Source: CAZBXD01 sp965216395 | Lineage (GTDB): Bacteria; Pseudomonadota; Alphaproteobacteria; Micavibrionales; SZUA-601 | Direction: 5' to 3' | Assembly: GCA_965216395.1 (NCBI GenBank) | Contig: OZ244156.1 | Coordinates: forward strand, 744,001-808,000 | DNA: 64,000 bases | Shown here: positions 35,344 to 43,741 of the stretch, piece after piece | Numbering within the stretch: position 1 is the first letter of the stretch | Layout of the letters: every line of letters begins with the position of its first letter | The notes under the pieces: generated by a model | Told to the model about the DNA's origin: nothing | The model's input: the letters and a program-made list of their open reading frames with translations, nothing else | Database searches by the model: none | Program-made: the position numbers and the translations under genes

Positions 35344-37701
35344 ATGAGACTACCAATTGACAAAAATATTCTAAAAAAGCGCCTTTTAAGAGGAACAACA
35401 TCATTATGCGGTTTCAAGTCAAGTTTGGCTCTCGTTGCGGGTGTTTTTGCCTTTTCTGCGGGCAACACTGCCCAAGCACAAGTTGTTGCAACAGATGCTT
35501 TGCCAACCAATGGCGTTGTCCTTTCTGGTAGCGGTAGCGCCTCTATCAATTATGATGGTGTAAACCCTATTTTAAATGTTAACCAAACGACTGATAATGT
35601 TGTTATTGATTGGGACACATTTGATGTTGGCACAAGTAGTGAAGTTAATTTTAATCAAAATAGCGCAACTTCTATCGCCGTTAACCGAATCCATGACAGC
35701 GATGCATCACAAGTTCTTGGTGACCTAAATGCAAACGGCCAAGTAATCTTACTTAATCAAAACGGTGTCTTTTTTGGGGGCTCATCTGTTGTTGATGTGG
35801 CTGGTCTGGTTGTTTCAACCGGTACAATAGATATTAATGACTTTAATGCGGATGGCTCAGTAAATTTATCTGATATTGATACTGGAAATAGTATTGAAAA
35901 CAATGGCTCTATCTCTGTTGCCGATGGCGGATTAGCGGCTTTTGTTGCGCCTCATGTTGTTAATAATGGTGTTATCAGTGCCAATTTAGGGCGTGTTGCA
36001 CTTGCGGCTGGTGATACAGCCACTGTCGACCTATTTGGTGACGATTTAGTTTTATTTGGCCTAAATAGTGAAATTGAAGGTGCTATTATTGATGCAGGTG
36101 GTAATATCAGCGCTAATGGAGGCACATTGGCCATGACAACATCAGCTGCTCAAGGGGTTGTTGATTCAGTCATTAATATGACAGGCGTTGCACAAGCGAC
36201 AGCCGTTGGTTTTAGCGGCGGAAAAATTATCCTTGGTGGTGATAATACAGATGTTAACATCAATGGTACTATTAACGCCTCTGGTATTGATAGCAATACA
36301 ACAATTACCGCCGATACGGTTGATATCGACAGTGGCGCGACAATCTCTTTGGTTGCGGGTGACGTATCTGTTACAGCAGATCAAGTAGATTTAGGAACAG
36401 ATATTACAACCTTCGGTACTATTTCTGGAGATGTGGACGTTGTCAATGTTGAAAACGACACAGCAGAAATTCAAGACGGTGTCTCTATGGCCACTTCTGG
36501 TGGTACAGTGAACGTTGGAGCGGGTACATATTATGGCCCAATCGAAATTGATAAAGCTATTACGATATCTGGTGTTGATAGAAACACAACCTTTATCACA
36601 ACTGACTTTGCAACCCAAAATGCTTTTACAATTGATGGCAACATCGGTGGTGGTGATATTACCATTTCAAATATGCATGTCCACGATGCAGCACATGGTA
36701 TAGATGTTGTAAATACCACAACAAATCTTCATAGTTTAACCATAGATAACATGAACTTTCATTCTAATGATCGAAATGGTATTAACATCAACGGTGGACG
36801 CAGCGCGACTTATAGTAATGCTGCCGGCGGTGCGAATTACATTCACATCACTAATAGTAATTTCTTAAACAACGCATGGAATACAACAGTTCCTGATCAA
36901 CATGGTGATATTGTAATTTATGGATATGGTGGTAACCTCCTTTTGCAAAACCTTGATATTCAAAGCAATTCACCTGTAATTACAGACCCCAGAAGAGGTC
37001 ATACATATATAGCCGCCGATTACGGTATACACATTTCAGGTCACCAAAATTTTGTAAGAACCATGGATAGCTTAGAGATTGATAATGTCAGCATTTCTGG
37101 TAATTACCGTTATTCACAGTTAGGTATCAAAGCTTATTATGATATGACCAACGGTATTATAACTTTTAACGATGTTGTTCTTGGTGGTCTGACCGATGCT
37201 GGCACAGAAAGCGCGGCATTAACAGGATCACTTGATATGAATGGAGTTGGCTCTTACAACGATGACTACGTTGTAACGGTTGACATTGGGAATACCCAAT
37301 TCCTCGGTGGTGACCTCAATTATATATATAATGCTTTCGGTGATAATATTGATGCCACAGGCGCTATATTTGACACTGTAGATAATACTGTAATTGAAAG
37401 CCTTATTGTACATGAAGTTGACAATCCTGTTTTCAATGGACTTGTCACATGGACAGATAGATCAGTATTGGCCGATAGAAACGGCACTTTCAGACCCAAT
37501 ATCATTGAAGTCAATACTGAACAAGGCAATAATTTGGAACAAGGTATATTTCTTGATGAAACAGTTACGGCTGATGACAATGGCGTTAGACTTGAATATA
37601 CAACGTCTGATTTCACAACCAAGCTAGAAAATGGTACACTATTCTTAGATACGCAGAGCAAAAAAGTTAAAAGCTCTAAAATAAAGTTTAGTGGTGCTTA
37701 A
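35344..37701 (+). CDS. Two-partner secreted exoprotein TpsA (FHA-type TPS domain)
   Basis: 785 aa. Extended signal peptide (basic N-region, hydrophobic residues 28-42, cut near AQA-Q). Residues 55-300 are the haemagglutination-activity (TPS) domain: DGVNPILNVNQTTDNVVIDW, NRIHDSDASQVLGDLNANGQ, VILLNQNGVFFGG. The remainder is right-handed beta-helix-like, with DITISNMHVHDA and parallel-beta-helix repeats. At 785 aa it is small for an adhesin and lacks long C-terminal repeats. Partner TpsB is directly upstream. A bidirectional terminator follows the stop. Function (adhesin, enzyme or toxin delivery) is unknown. Confidence 0.88.
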   Translation: MRLPIDKNILKKRLLRGTTSLCGFKSSLALVAGVFAFSAGNTAQAQVVATDALPTNGVVLSGSGSASINYDGVNPILNVNQTTDNVVIDWDTFDVGTSSEVNFNQNSATSIAVNRIHDSDASQVLGDLNANGQVILLNQNGVFFGGSSVVDVAGLVVSTGTIDINDFNADGSVNLSDIDTGNSIENNGSISVADGGLAAFVAPHVVNNGVISANLGRVALAAGDTATVDLFGDDLVLFGLNSEIEGAIIDAGGNISANGGTLAMTTSAAQGVVDSVINMTGVAQATAVGFSGGKIILGGDNTDVNINGTINASGIDSNTTITADTVDIDSGATISLVAGDVSVTADQVDLGTDITTFGTISGDVDVVNVENDTAEIQDGVSMATSGGTVNVGAGTYYGPIEIDKAITISGVDRNTTFITTDFATQNAFTIDGNIGGGDITISNMHVHDAAHGIDVVNTTTNLHSLTIDNMNFHSNDRNGININGGRSATYSNAAGGANYIHITNSNFLNNAWNTTVPDQHGDIVIYGYGGNLLLQNLDIQSNSPVITDPRRGHTYIAADYGIHISGHQNFVRTMDSLEIDNVSISGNYRYSQLGIKAYYDMTNGIITFNDVVLGGLTDAGTESAALTGSLDMNGVGSYNDDYVVTVDIGNTQFLGGDLNYIYNAFGDNIDATGAIFDTVDNTVIESLIVHEVDNPVFNGLVTWTDRSVLADRNGTFRPNIIEVNTEQGNNLEQGIFLDETVTADDNGVRLEYTTSDFTTKLENGTLFLDTQSKKVKSSKIKFSGA

Positions 37702-37718
37702 CCAAATATTCCTAACAA

Positions 37719-37750
37719 TAAAAACCGCTCAGTTTAAGAGCGGTTTTTTT
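37719..37750 (+). terminator. Rho-independent terminator after TpsA
   Basis: AAAACCGCTC and GAGCGGTTTT pair around a 6 nt loop, followed by T-run; placed 18 bp after the TpsA stop. The minus strand also ends in T, so it may serve the small gene on the other side. Confidence 0.9.
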
Positions 37751-37770
37751 ATATTAATACAAATGAAAAC

Positions 37771-37989
37771 TTAAGCCCCTGGCCTGTAAAATTCAATCAC
37801 CTTTGGTTGATTATCACCCATTAAGGTAAGATCATTCCAATCACGCTGAAATTGAGCCACTGTTGCATGCATTTTCACAAGTTTTGTAAGCTCTCTACTC
37901 TTTATTAGCAAATGATCTGAACCTAGCTCAATTTCAATATCTTCTTCAGGCATGCCTGAAGAACGAAGAATATCCGAAAGGTTAGACAT
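37771..37989 (-). CDS. Small hypothetical protein
   Basis: 72 aa from ATG 37989; a GTG at 38019 would add ten hydrophobic residues. Sequence starts MSNLSDILRSSGMPEEDIEI and ends with VIEFYRPGA; acidic helix-forming N-terminus, no known domain. It is 55 bp downstream of the LapG-like gene on the same strand and may be co-transcribed with it. No function can be inferred. Confidence 0.5.
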   Translation of the reverse strand: MSNLSDILRSSGMPEEDIEIELGSDHLLIKSRELTKLVKMHATVAQFQRDWNDLTLMGDNQPKVIEFYRPGA

Positions 37990-38044
37990 GCAAAAACAAA
38001 ATAACCCATAGAAGACCACAAATAAAAAAATTATATAAGAAGAA

Positions 38045-38746
38045 CTAGTGCTTCCACCAAGCCGTTTGGGAAATAGAATAGATCGGCGTATAGCGATCTA
38101 TATCATCAGAAGAGAGAACTTGATCACTTTGATTATCTAGAACCAATGTATCAGCGCCATCATAAACAACTAAAAGAGCATGTGGCATGTCTAAAACTGT
38201 GTCTTGCACTACGGCGATACGCATCTGATGATCTGAAACGCCCAGCGCCCGTAATGAGATATATTTTGCAATTGCATAATCTTCACAATCCCCGCCATAT
38301 TTTAAAAATTCAATTGGTGTGGCCCAATAATCGCCACGCTGCCAATTTTTATGATCAGGAATAAAAGAAAAATCATTGATATAATCGTTTACACCAACAA
38401 GTTTTTCACGCAAAGTTTTATCAGTAAGTTTTTGCAAAACTTGATTAAGTTCTGTAAGACCTTCCATATCATGGTCTTCTAGCATCTGATTTTCAAAACG
38501 TTCAAACATGCCAGACCATTTTCTAAAAGCAGAGATATCGCTGTGATGTTTTTCATCCTGACCAAAAAGCTTTGGGTAAGACACGTCTTGCATTACAGCT
38601 TTACTATCTTGGGTCACAGAAAACACTAAATTATGAAGCTCTTCCGATTGAGCCGATTGAGAAGAAAACATACACATTGAAATAAGTAAGGTTGAAATAA
38701 ACCCGCCATATTTAAAACTTTTTATGCTCTGTTTTTTCTTATACAT
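38045..38746 (-). CDS. Periplasmic transglutaminase-like cysteine protease (LapG/BTLCP family)
   Basis: 233 aa with an N-terminal signal (hydrophobic residues 15-30, cut near SAQS-EE). Catalytic Cys154 in GGDCEDYA, His189 in MPHALLVV and Asp204 in VLDNQ form the triad of the bacterial transglutaminase-like cysteine peptidase family. LapG of Pseudomonas cuts the giant adhesin LapA under c-di-GMP control through LapD. Here a two-partner secreted protein gene lies just upstream in position. The target is unknown and no LapD is seen in the window. Convergent with the TpsA gene, not co-transcribed. Confidence 0.88.
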   Translation of the reverse strand: MYKKKQSIKSFKYGGFISTLLISMCMFSSQSAQSEELHNLVFSVTQDSKAVMQDVSYPKLFGQDEKHHSDISAFRKWSGMFERFENQMLEDHDMEGLTELNQVLQKLTDKTLREKLVGVNDYINDFSFIPDHKNWQRGDYWATPIEFLKYGGDCEDYAIAKYISLRALGVSDHQMRIAVVQDTVLDMPHALLVVYDGADTLVLDNQSDQVLSSDDIDRYTPIYSISQTAWWKH

Positions 38747-38839
38747 TACTTTAATAAACCATATATATACAATTACATATATTTATTATGACAATTTATT
38801 GTTTAAATATGGTAAATATAAAGGTGTCAGTAATATAAA

Positions 38840-38870
38840 AAAAACCCAGCTTTAAGAGCTGAGTTTTTTT
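38840..38870 (-). terminator. Terminator of the 192-aa protein gene
   Basis: On the minus strand ACTCAGCTCTTAAAGCTGGG forms a 7 bp stem with one G-T pair and is followed by a run of T. It lies 42 bp past the stop of the gene ending at 38913. Confidence 0.8.
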
Positions 38871-38912
38871 CTTTTTTAAACCCTTATTGTTTAAAAACTG
38901 GATCTATAAAAC

Positions 38913-39491
38913 TTAACCAAGGCTTCTTTTGCGATATATGCCTTCAAATGTCGGTTTTTCAAAAGTTTTTTGGTCAAAAATAGAGCAATTATCCTTGAGT
39001 TCAACAACAACAGCATCCCCCTTTTCTAAATCATAAAGTTTGGGCATATCTATTTGCTCACTTAAAGTATTCAATTCAGGGAGACTTGTCACACAAATTG
39101 CTATATTAGAACTATTAAATTGCCCTAGAAATAATCGCAGTGCATGGTCTATATCATTATATTTTCCTGGATTTAAAAGAGCGCTATTTATAACTTGAAT
39201 AGGTTTTATATCCTTATAATTTGTGTTTTCAAAGGCATATTTCATCTTATAGGAAAATTCAACACCCGGGACGGTCTCCGGTGCTAAGATAATGATTTTT
39301 TCTTGGTGAAAATCCTTAATAATACGCTCCTGTGTTTGGGTCATTTTGGCATTTTCTAAACCCTTTAGTCTCGTATTTGGATTTTTATAAGGATCATAAA
39401 TATTCAACTCACCTCCCGCTTTATAAGAAGAATATTCACTCTCCGGGCGCATAAAGATTACTTTTTTAGTCTTTGTTTTTTCGTTACTCAT
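38913..39491 (-). CDS. Hypothetical protein, possible degenerate histidine phosphatase
   Basis: 192 aa. Resembles the phosphohistidine phosphatase fold in layout: KVIFMRPESE at the start (RHGxSE in active enzymes), RLKGLENAKMTQTQERI, then IAICVTSLPELNTL where active members have a second catalytic His. Here RHG reads RPE and the late His is missing, so it would be inactive or bind rather than cleave. No signal peptide. Low-similarity recognition by pattern; the family call may be wrong. A terminator follows. Confidence 0.4.
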   Translation of the reverse strand: MSNEKTKTKKVIFMRPESEYSSYKAGGELNIYDPYKNPNTRLKGLENAKMTQTQERIIKDFHQEKIIILAPETVPGVEFSYKMKYAFENTNYKDIKPIQVINSALLNPGKYNDIDHALRLFLGQFNSSNIAICVTSLPELNTLSEQIDMPKLYDLEKGDAVVVELKDNCSIFDQKTFEKPTFEGIYRKRSLG

Positions 39492-39704
39492 TGTATTTTC
39501 CTTTTCAATTAAAGTTTGTATTAAATCACTTTTTATGAAAAGTAATTTACCATATTAATTTATATCATGTCAACTATTATTTATATAATACAAACTTTTG
39601 TGTATAAGGTATTTAAATTAAAGGATTTCTATTAGCCAAAAAGCAAAAAGAAACCCTTCCCAATCGTGTCAGAAACTAAAAAATGAATGTATTTAAGAGT
39701 CGTT

Positions 39705-40820
39705 TTAACGAATCAAAGCTTTGGCAAATTCGTTCGCATCAAAGGCTTGTAGATCATCCGCGCCCTCACCCACGCCAACCGCATGAATGGGAATAGTGTA
39801 TTTTTGCGCTAAAGAAACCACAACGCCCCCTTTTGCTGAACCGTCTAATTTTGTAACAATCAAACCGGATAATGGTGTGATTTTATTAAACGTCTCAACT
39901 TGATTGACCGCATTTTGTCCTGTGGTGGCATCCAATGTAATAAGTGTTGCATGCGGCGCATCCTGATCTTGTTTTTGAATAACGCGGTAAATTTTGGCCA
40001 ATTCGTCCATCAGATTGGATTTATTGTGCAAACGTCCCGCTGTATCAATAATCACAACATCGGCCTGACGTGTTTTGGCGATATCAATAGCTTCAAACGC
40101 TACGGCCGCCGCATCCGCGCCAATTTCTTTACCGACAAAATGCGCGCCTGTGCGTGTCGCCCAAATTTGCAACTGTTCCACGGCCGCTGCACGGAATGTA
40201 TCCCCCGCGGCAAGAACAACCGACTTTCCTGCTTTTTGATATTCTTGGGCCAATTTAGCAATCGTTGTTGTTTTACCCGTTCCATTAACCCCAACGACCA
40301 ATATAATAGCCGGTTTAATCCCTTCATCAATCAGGAGCGGTTTAGCCACAGGTTTTAAAATTTCGCTTATTTCTTTGGCCAAATACTCTTTCACCTCATC
40401 CACGGTAATATCTTTGCCGAAACGCTTTTTTGCAATAGTGGCGCTCAATTGTGCCGCCGTAGCGGGTCCCATATCGGATAAAATAAGTAACTCTTCTAAT
40501 TCTTCTAGCGCTTCATCATCCAGCTTTCGCTTAGTGAAAATATCTGTTAACCCGCCTGTTAACTTTGTAGAAGATTTTGATAACCCCGATGCTAAGCGTT
40601 TTGTCCACGCCTGATCATCGGGTGTGTTTTCATCCGTCTGAACAGCTTGGGGCGTTTCTGGCATGGGTGGTGGAATATCGGGCGCTGATTTACCAGAAAC
40701 AGATACATCTCCTAGTTTTTCTGCATCTGTGATAGGTTTATCCTGCGTATCCGTTTTTTGAAGATTTGGCCTTTCTTCTTCATTATTGTTTTTATTTTTA
40801 CGCCGCCAAAATTTAAGCAT
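39705..40820 (-). CDS. ftsY: Signal recognition particle receptor FtsY
   Basis: 371 aa. A charged N-terminal A-domain (residues 1-75), then the NG domain: GVNGTGKTTTIAKLA (P-loop, about 175-189), DTFRAAAVEQL, DTAGRLHNK and TKLDGSAKGG. Acts at the inner membrane to receive ribosome-SRP complexes; partner of Ffh, encoded 3 kb away at 43742. AGGAT precedes the ATG. Last gene on this strand before 39.5 kb. Confidence 0.97.
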   Translation of the reverse strand: MLKFWRRKNKNNNEEERPNLQKTDTQDKPITDAEKLGDVSVSGKSAPDIPPPMPETPQAVQTDENTPDDQAWTKRLASGLSKSSTKLTGGLTDIFTKRKLDDEALEELEELLILSDMGPATAAQLSATIAKKRFGKDITVDEVKEYLAKEISEILKPVAKPLLIDEGIKPAIILVVGVNGTGKTTTIAKLAQEYQKAGKSVVLAAGDTFRAAAVEQLQIWATRTGAHFVGKEIGADAAAVAFEAIDIAKTRQADVVIIDTAGRLHNKSNLMDELAKIYRVIQKQDQDAPHATLITLDATTGQNAVNQVETFNKITPLSGLIVTKLDGSAKGGVVVSLAQKYTIPIHAVGVGEGADDLQAFDANEFAKALIR

Positions 40821-40887
40821 TCTATTAATCCTCTCATCTATAAATAAGCATAGCGAAAAATTATCAACCGGTCACCCCGTTTTTAAA

Positions 40888-41295
40888 ATGAAAATATTAT
40901 CAGCAAAAGAAGTATTCGCAATATTACGCGGCAAATGGTGTTTTACAAGACTTATATCAACTGGAGATGAGTTTTACGGCACAGCTAATTTCACAAAATC
41001 TCAGGAAGAAAGTTATTGTCTACTCTACACTGAAAAAGGAAATAATTTTTACCAAAGCTATTTTTATAAATTATCTCAAGATCAAATAGCCATTTATGAT
41101 AGAAATAATAAAAAAATGTTAGATCTTAAAACTATAAATTTTGACACTTTATCTGGGAAATATTTATGCAATCTTGATCAATATCAGGCCTTCTTAAAAA
41201 TTATCGATGAAGATTCTGTTATATTAACTTATAAAGTAAATGGTCCTGTAAAAAATTACGCTATAACAACAAATTTTATCAGAGAACCTCAATAA
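40888..41295 (+). CDS. DUF6314 family protein
   Basis: 135 aa from ATG 40888; the longer frame from 40786 overlaps the ftsY start and lacks support. Pattern FAILRGKWCFTRLIS, FYGTANF, YTEKG, KYLCNLDQYQ and TYKVNGPVKNYAITT matches DUF6314, a beta-barrel-like alphaproteobacterial family of unknown role. Divergent from ftsY and convergent with mtaB, overlapping its end by 17 bp. Confidence 0.75.
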   Translation: MKILSAKEVFAILRGKWCFTRLISTGDEFYGTANFTKSQEESYCLLYTEKGNNFYQSYFYKLSQDQIAIYDRNNKKMLDLKTINFDTLSGKYLCNLDQYQAFLKIIDEDSVILTYKVNGPVKNYAITTNFIREPQ

Positions 41296-42616
41296 CTTCA
41301 CCAATCAAAACACGTTCTTGGGCTGCGCGTTTAATCATTTTAACATGTGCTAATTGTCCAGCTTCAATAACCGTTTGCCCTTCGGCCAATTTAACGGGTA
41401 CAAAATATTCCGTGCGCCCAATGCCGTCTTTTTCCATCAAGATAACACCTTCGCGCCCGACCCATTTATCCAACATCTGATCTTCCATTTTTGCATGGAG
41501 CATCCGCAGACGTGCAGCGCGTTGTTTGATCACTTTTCCGTTAACCTGTGGCATACGCGCCGCTGGTGTGCCCGGGCGTGGCGAGTATGGAAATACATGT
41601 AAGAGCGAGATATCACATTCTTTAATCAAATCGACCGCGTTTTGAAACATTGCTTCGGTTTCAGTTGGAAATCCCGCGATAATATCACAACTAAAAGTAA
41701 TATCGGGGCGTAATTCACGCGCTCGCGCACAAAAATCAATCACATCTTGGCGGAGGTGGCGTCGTTTCATCCGTTTAAGGATCATATCATCCCCGTGTTG
41801 CAATGAAATATGCAATTGTGGCATGAGACGTGGTTCCTGAGCGACTAAACGCCAGAGATCTTCATCCATTTCCACGGGGTCGAGTGAGGATAGACGCAGA
41901 CGCGGCAATTCAGGCACAAGCGCTAAAACACGGCGGATCATTTGCCCTAATGTGGGTGACCCAGGTAAATCAGGGCCATAGGAGGTGACATCCACGCCAG
42001 TCAAGACGATTTCTTTAAAGCCTTGGCTCACCATAAGGCGTACTTGTTTGACAATCTCACCAATCGGGACGGAACGTGAATTTCCACGCCCATAAGGAAT
42101 AATACAAAATGTACAACGGTGGTCACAACCATTTTGCACCTGAAGGAAGGCGCGGGTGCGTCCATCAAATCCTTCAATCAGATGACCGGCGGTTTCCGTG
42201 ACCGACATAATGTCATTCACGATGATTTTTGCATCGCCTTTTGTCGTGCCCCAAGTTTCTGCTTTCAATTTAAGGTCATTACCAATTACCTGATCAACCT
42301 CTGGCATTTTGGCAAATTTATCGGGGTCAATCTGGGCCGCACAACCCGTGACGATAATCTGCGCCTCTGGGTTTTTCTTACGGGCTTGACGGATGGCTTG
42401 GCGTGCTTTGCGCTCCGCCTCACTTGTTACAGCACACGTGTTAAAGATAATCGCATTATCAAGCCCCGCGGCGGTGGCATGTTGTTTCATGACTTCTGAC
42501 TCATATATATTCAAGCGACAGCCAAATGTCACAAGCTCAGGACCTTTGACTGCCCCCTGCTCCACGCGATTACTTGCTCTTTTACCAATAATTTTGATTT
42601 CTGTATAATGCGACAT
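41279..42616 (-). CDS. mtaB: tRNA t6A37 methylthiotransferase MtaB
   Basis: 445 aa from ATG 42616 (AGAGATGG upstream). N-terminal UPF0004 domain with Cys of TFGCRLN, FNTCAVT and VTGCAAQ, a radical SAM domain with QNGCDHRCTFCIIPYGRG, and a C-terminal TRAM-like domain. This set is the MtaB/MiaB family; the sequence of the radical SAM loop and length fit MtaB. It makes ms2t6A at tRNA position 37. All cluster-binding cysteines are present. Confidence 0.94.
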   Translation of the reverse strand: MSHYTEIKIIGKRASNRVEQGAVKGPELVTFGCRLNIYESEVMKQHATAAGLDNAIIFNTCAVTSEAERKARQAIRQARKKNPEAQIIVTGCAAQIDPDKFAKMPEVDQVIGNDLKLKAETWGTTKGDAKIIVNDIMSVTETAGHLIEGFDGRTRAFLQVQNGCDHRCTFCIIPYGRGNSRSVPIGEIVKQVRLMVSQGFKEIVLTGVDVTSYGPDLPGSPTLGQMIRRVLALVPELPRLRLSSLDPVEMDEDLWRLVAQEPRLMPQLHISLQHGDDMILKRMKRRHLRQDVIDFCARARELRPDITFSCDIIAGFPTETEAMFQNAVDLIKECDISLLHVFPYSPRPGTPAARMPQVNGKVIKQRAARLRMLHAKMEDQMLDKWVGREGVILMEKDGIGRTEYFVPVKLAEGQTVIEAGQLAHVKMIKRAAQERVLIGEVIEVL

Positions 42617-42745
42617 CAACCATCTCTTTTATAAATAAGTTCTGGTGTTCTAACCGATTTAATGCAAAAAAGCAAAAATTTTTAATTGACATATATTCTA
42701 AAAATTGCTTTATGTTAAAAAAGAATAAAAACATGGAGAAAACTT

Positions 42746-43072
42746 ATGGGCACAAAACATCTATTTTTTAATGAAAAATCTCTTTTATCAATGCATAATT
42801 CAGAAAAAAATGAGATTAATTACTTACATCTTGATTTATTTAGACTAGAAAATGACAAATATGCAGTAGCAACATTTGCTACTGAAAACCCTGAAGTAAC
42901 CGGACATAAATTAGATAGTGAAAATTATCTAGGTAAAAGTAAAGAATGGATTTGTAGCATAAAACCTTCAAAAGTTATTGAAATCCTTGGAAAAAATAAA
43001 GAAGATGTTCAGCGCGACGTTAATGACGAACAAATTTATAAATGGCTTATTGAACATAACAACAGATTGTAG
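42746..43072 (+). CDS. Small hypothetical protein
   Basis: 108 aa, no known family. Starts MGTKHLFFNEKSLLS, acidic and lysine-rich, no signal or membrane segment. GGAGAAAA is an acceptable RBS and TTGACA lies 55 bp upstream (42686-42691). A plausible orphan gene; function unknown. Confidence 0.5.
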   Translation: MGTKHLFFNEKSLLSMHNSEKNEINYLHLDLFRLENDKYAVATFATENPEVTGHKLDSENYLGKSKEWICSIKPSKVIEILGKNKEDVQRDVNDEQIYKWLIEHNNRL

Positions 43073-43145
43073 ATTTGATTAAAAAAGTAATACAAAAACT
43101 TAACACGTAAAAATTTTCTCTTAACACCTTCAACAAAAACGCCCA

Positions 43146-43547
43146 ATGCGATATCTCTATTATAACCAGCAAGATTTTTGGAGGAAAAACCGCCAATGTA
43201 AAGTTGCAAGAGGTAACAGAGACTCTATTTACATTAAACTCTACATCAATGAATCTCATGAAATTGTGCCTGCTACAAAGACAAGCCAACAATTTAGTAT
43301 AGTCTGTTCTGTCGACGGCAGTGATACGTGCGTATCTCTTGGCTATACAAAGAAACCTTATCTATGTGAGATTAGTGCATCGTCTTTACGCGGTTATTAT
43401 GGTCAAAATATTGAGGATATTGTCGATAATCTAAATAAGGATCGCGATAAAACAATTGGTCAGCTTTTTAAAAATGGTGCGGTTTTTGCACCAGAGAGAA
43501 TGTATTTATGCCCTAAGTCACGGAAAATGATAATAGATTTTAGCTAA
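43146..43547 (+). CDS. Hypothetical protein
   Basis: 133 aa, no known family. Contains VPATKTSQQFSIVCSVDG and a C-terminal MYLCPKSRKMIIDFS; several cysteines. ATG has no clear RBS. It sits between the preceding orphan and the ffh promoter. Called because of length and its ordinary coding composition; function unknown. Confidence 0.4.
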   Translation: MRYLYYNQQDFWRKNRQCKVARGNRDSIYIKLYINESHEIVPATKTSQQFSIVCSVDGSDTCVSLGYTKKPYLCEISASSLRGYYGQNIEDIVDNLNKDRDKTIGQLFKNGAVFAPERMYLCPKSRKMIIDFS

Positions 43548-43573
43548 ATCAAAATTCAACGACTTATTTTTTC

Positions 43574-43602
43574 TTGACAAAAAATTGTTAAAACGGCATA
43601 AC
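43574..43602 (+). promoter_or_regulatory. Promoter of the ffh-rpsP operon
   Basis: TTGACA at 43574 and CATAAC at 43597 are separated by 17 bp. The leader before ffh carries a GTGAAAG...CTTTCAC inverted repeat at about 43619-43638. A sigma-70 type promoter fits. Confidence 0.6.
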
Positions 43603-43741
43603 TACGCCATTCCCATTGTGAAAGCACAATCTTTCACGGCTTAGGGTCGCCATCAGTCGATATCATATATCCACTGATGTATTTCCACATGGGCCATCGT
43701 GATTGATAAAGGGTGAATAAATATAAGGAAATTGATTGAGC

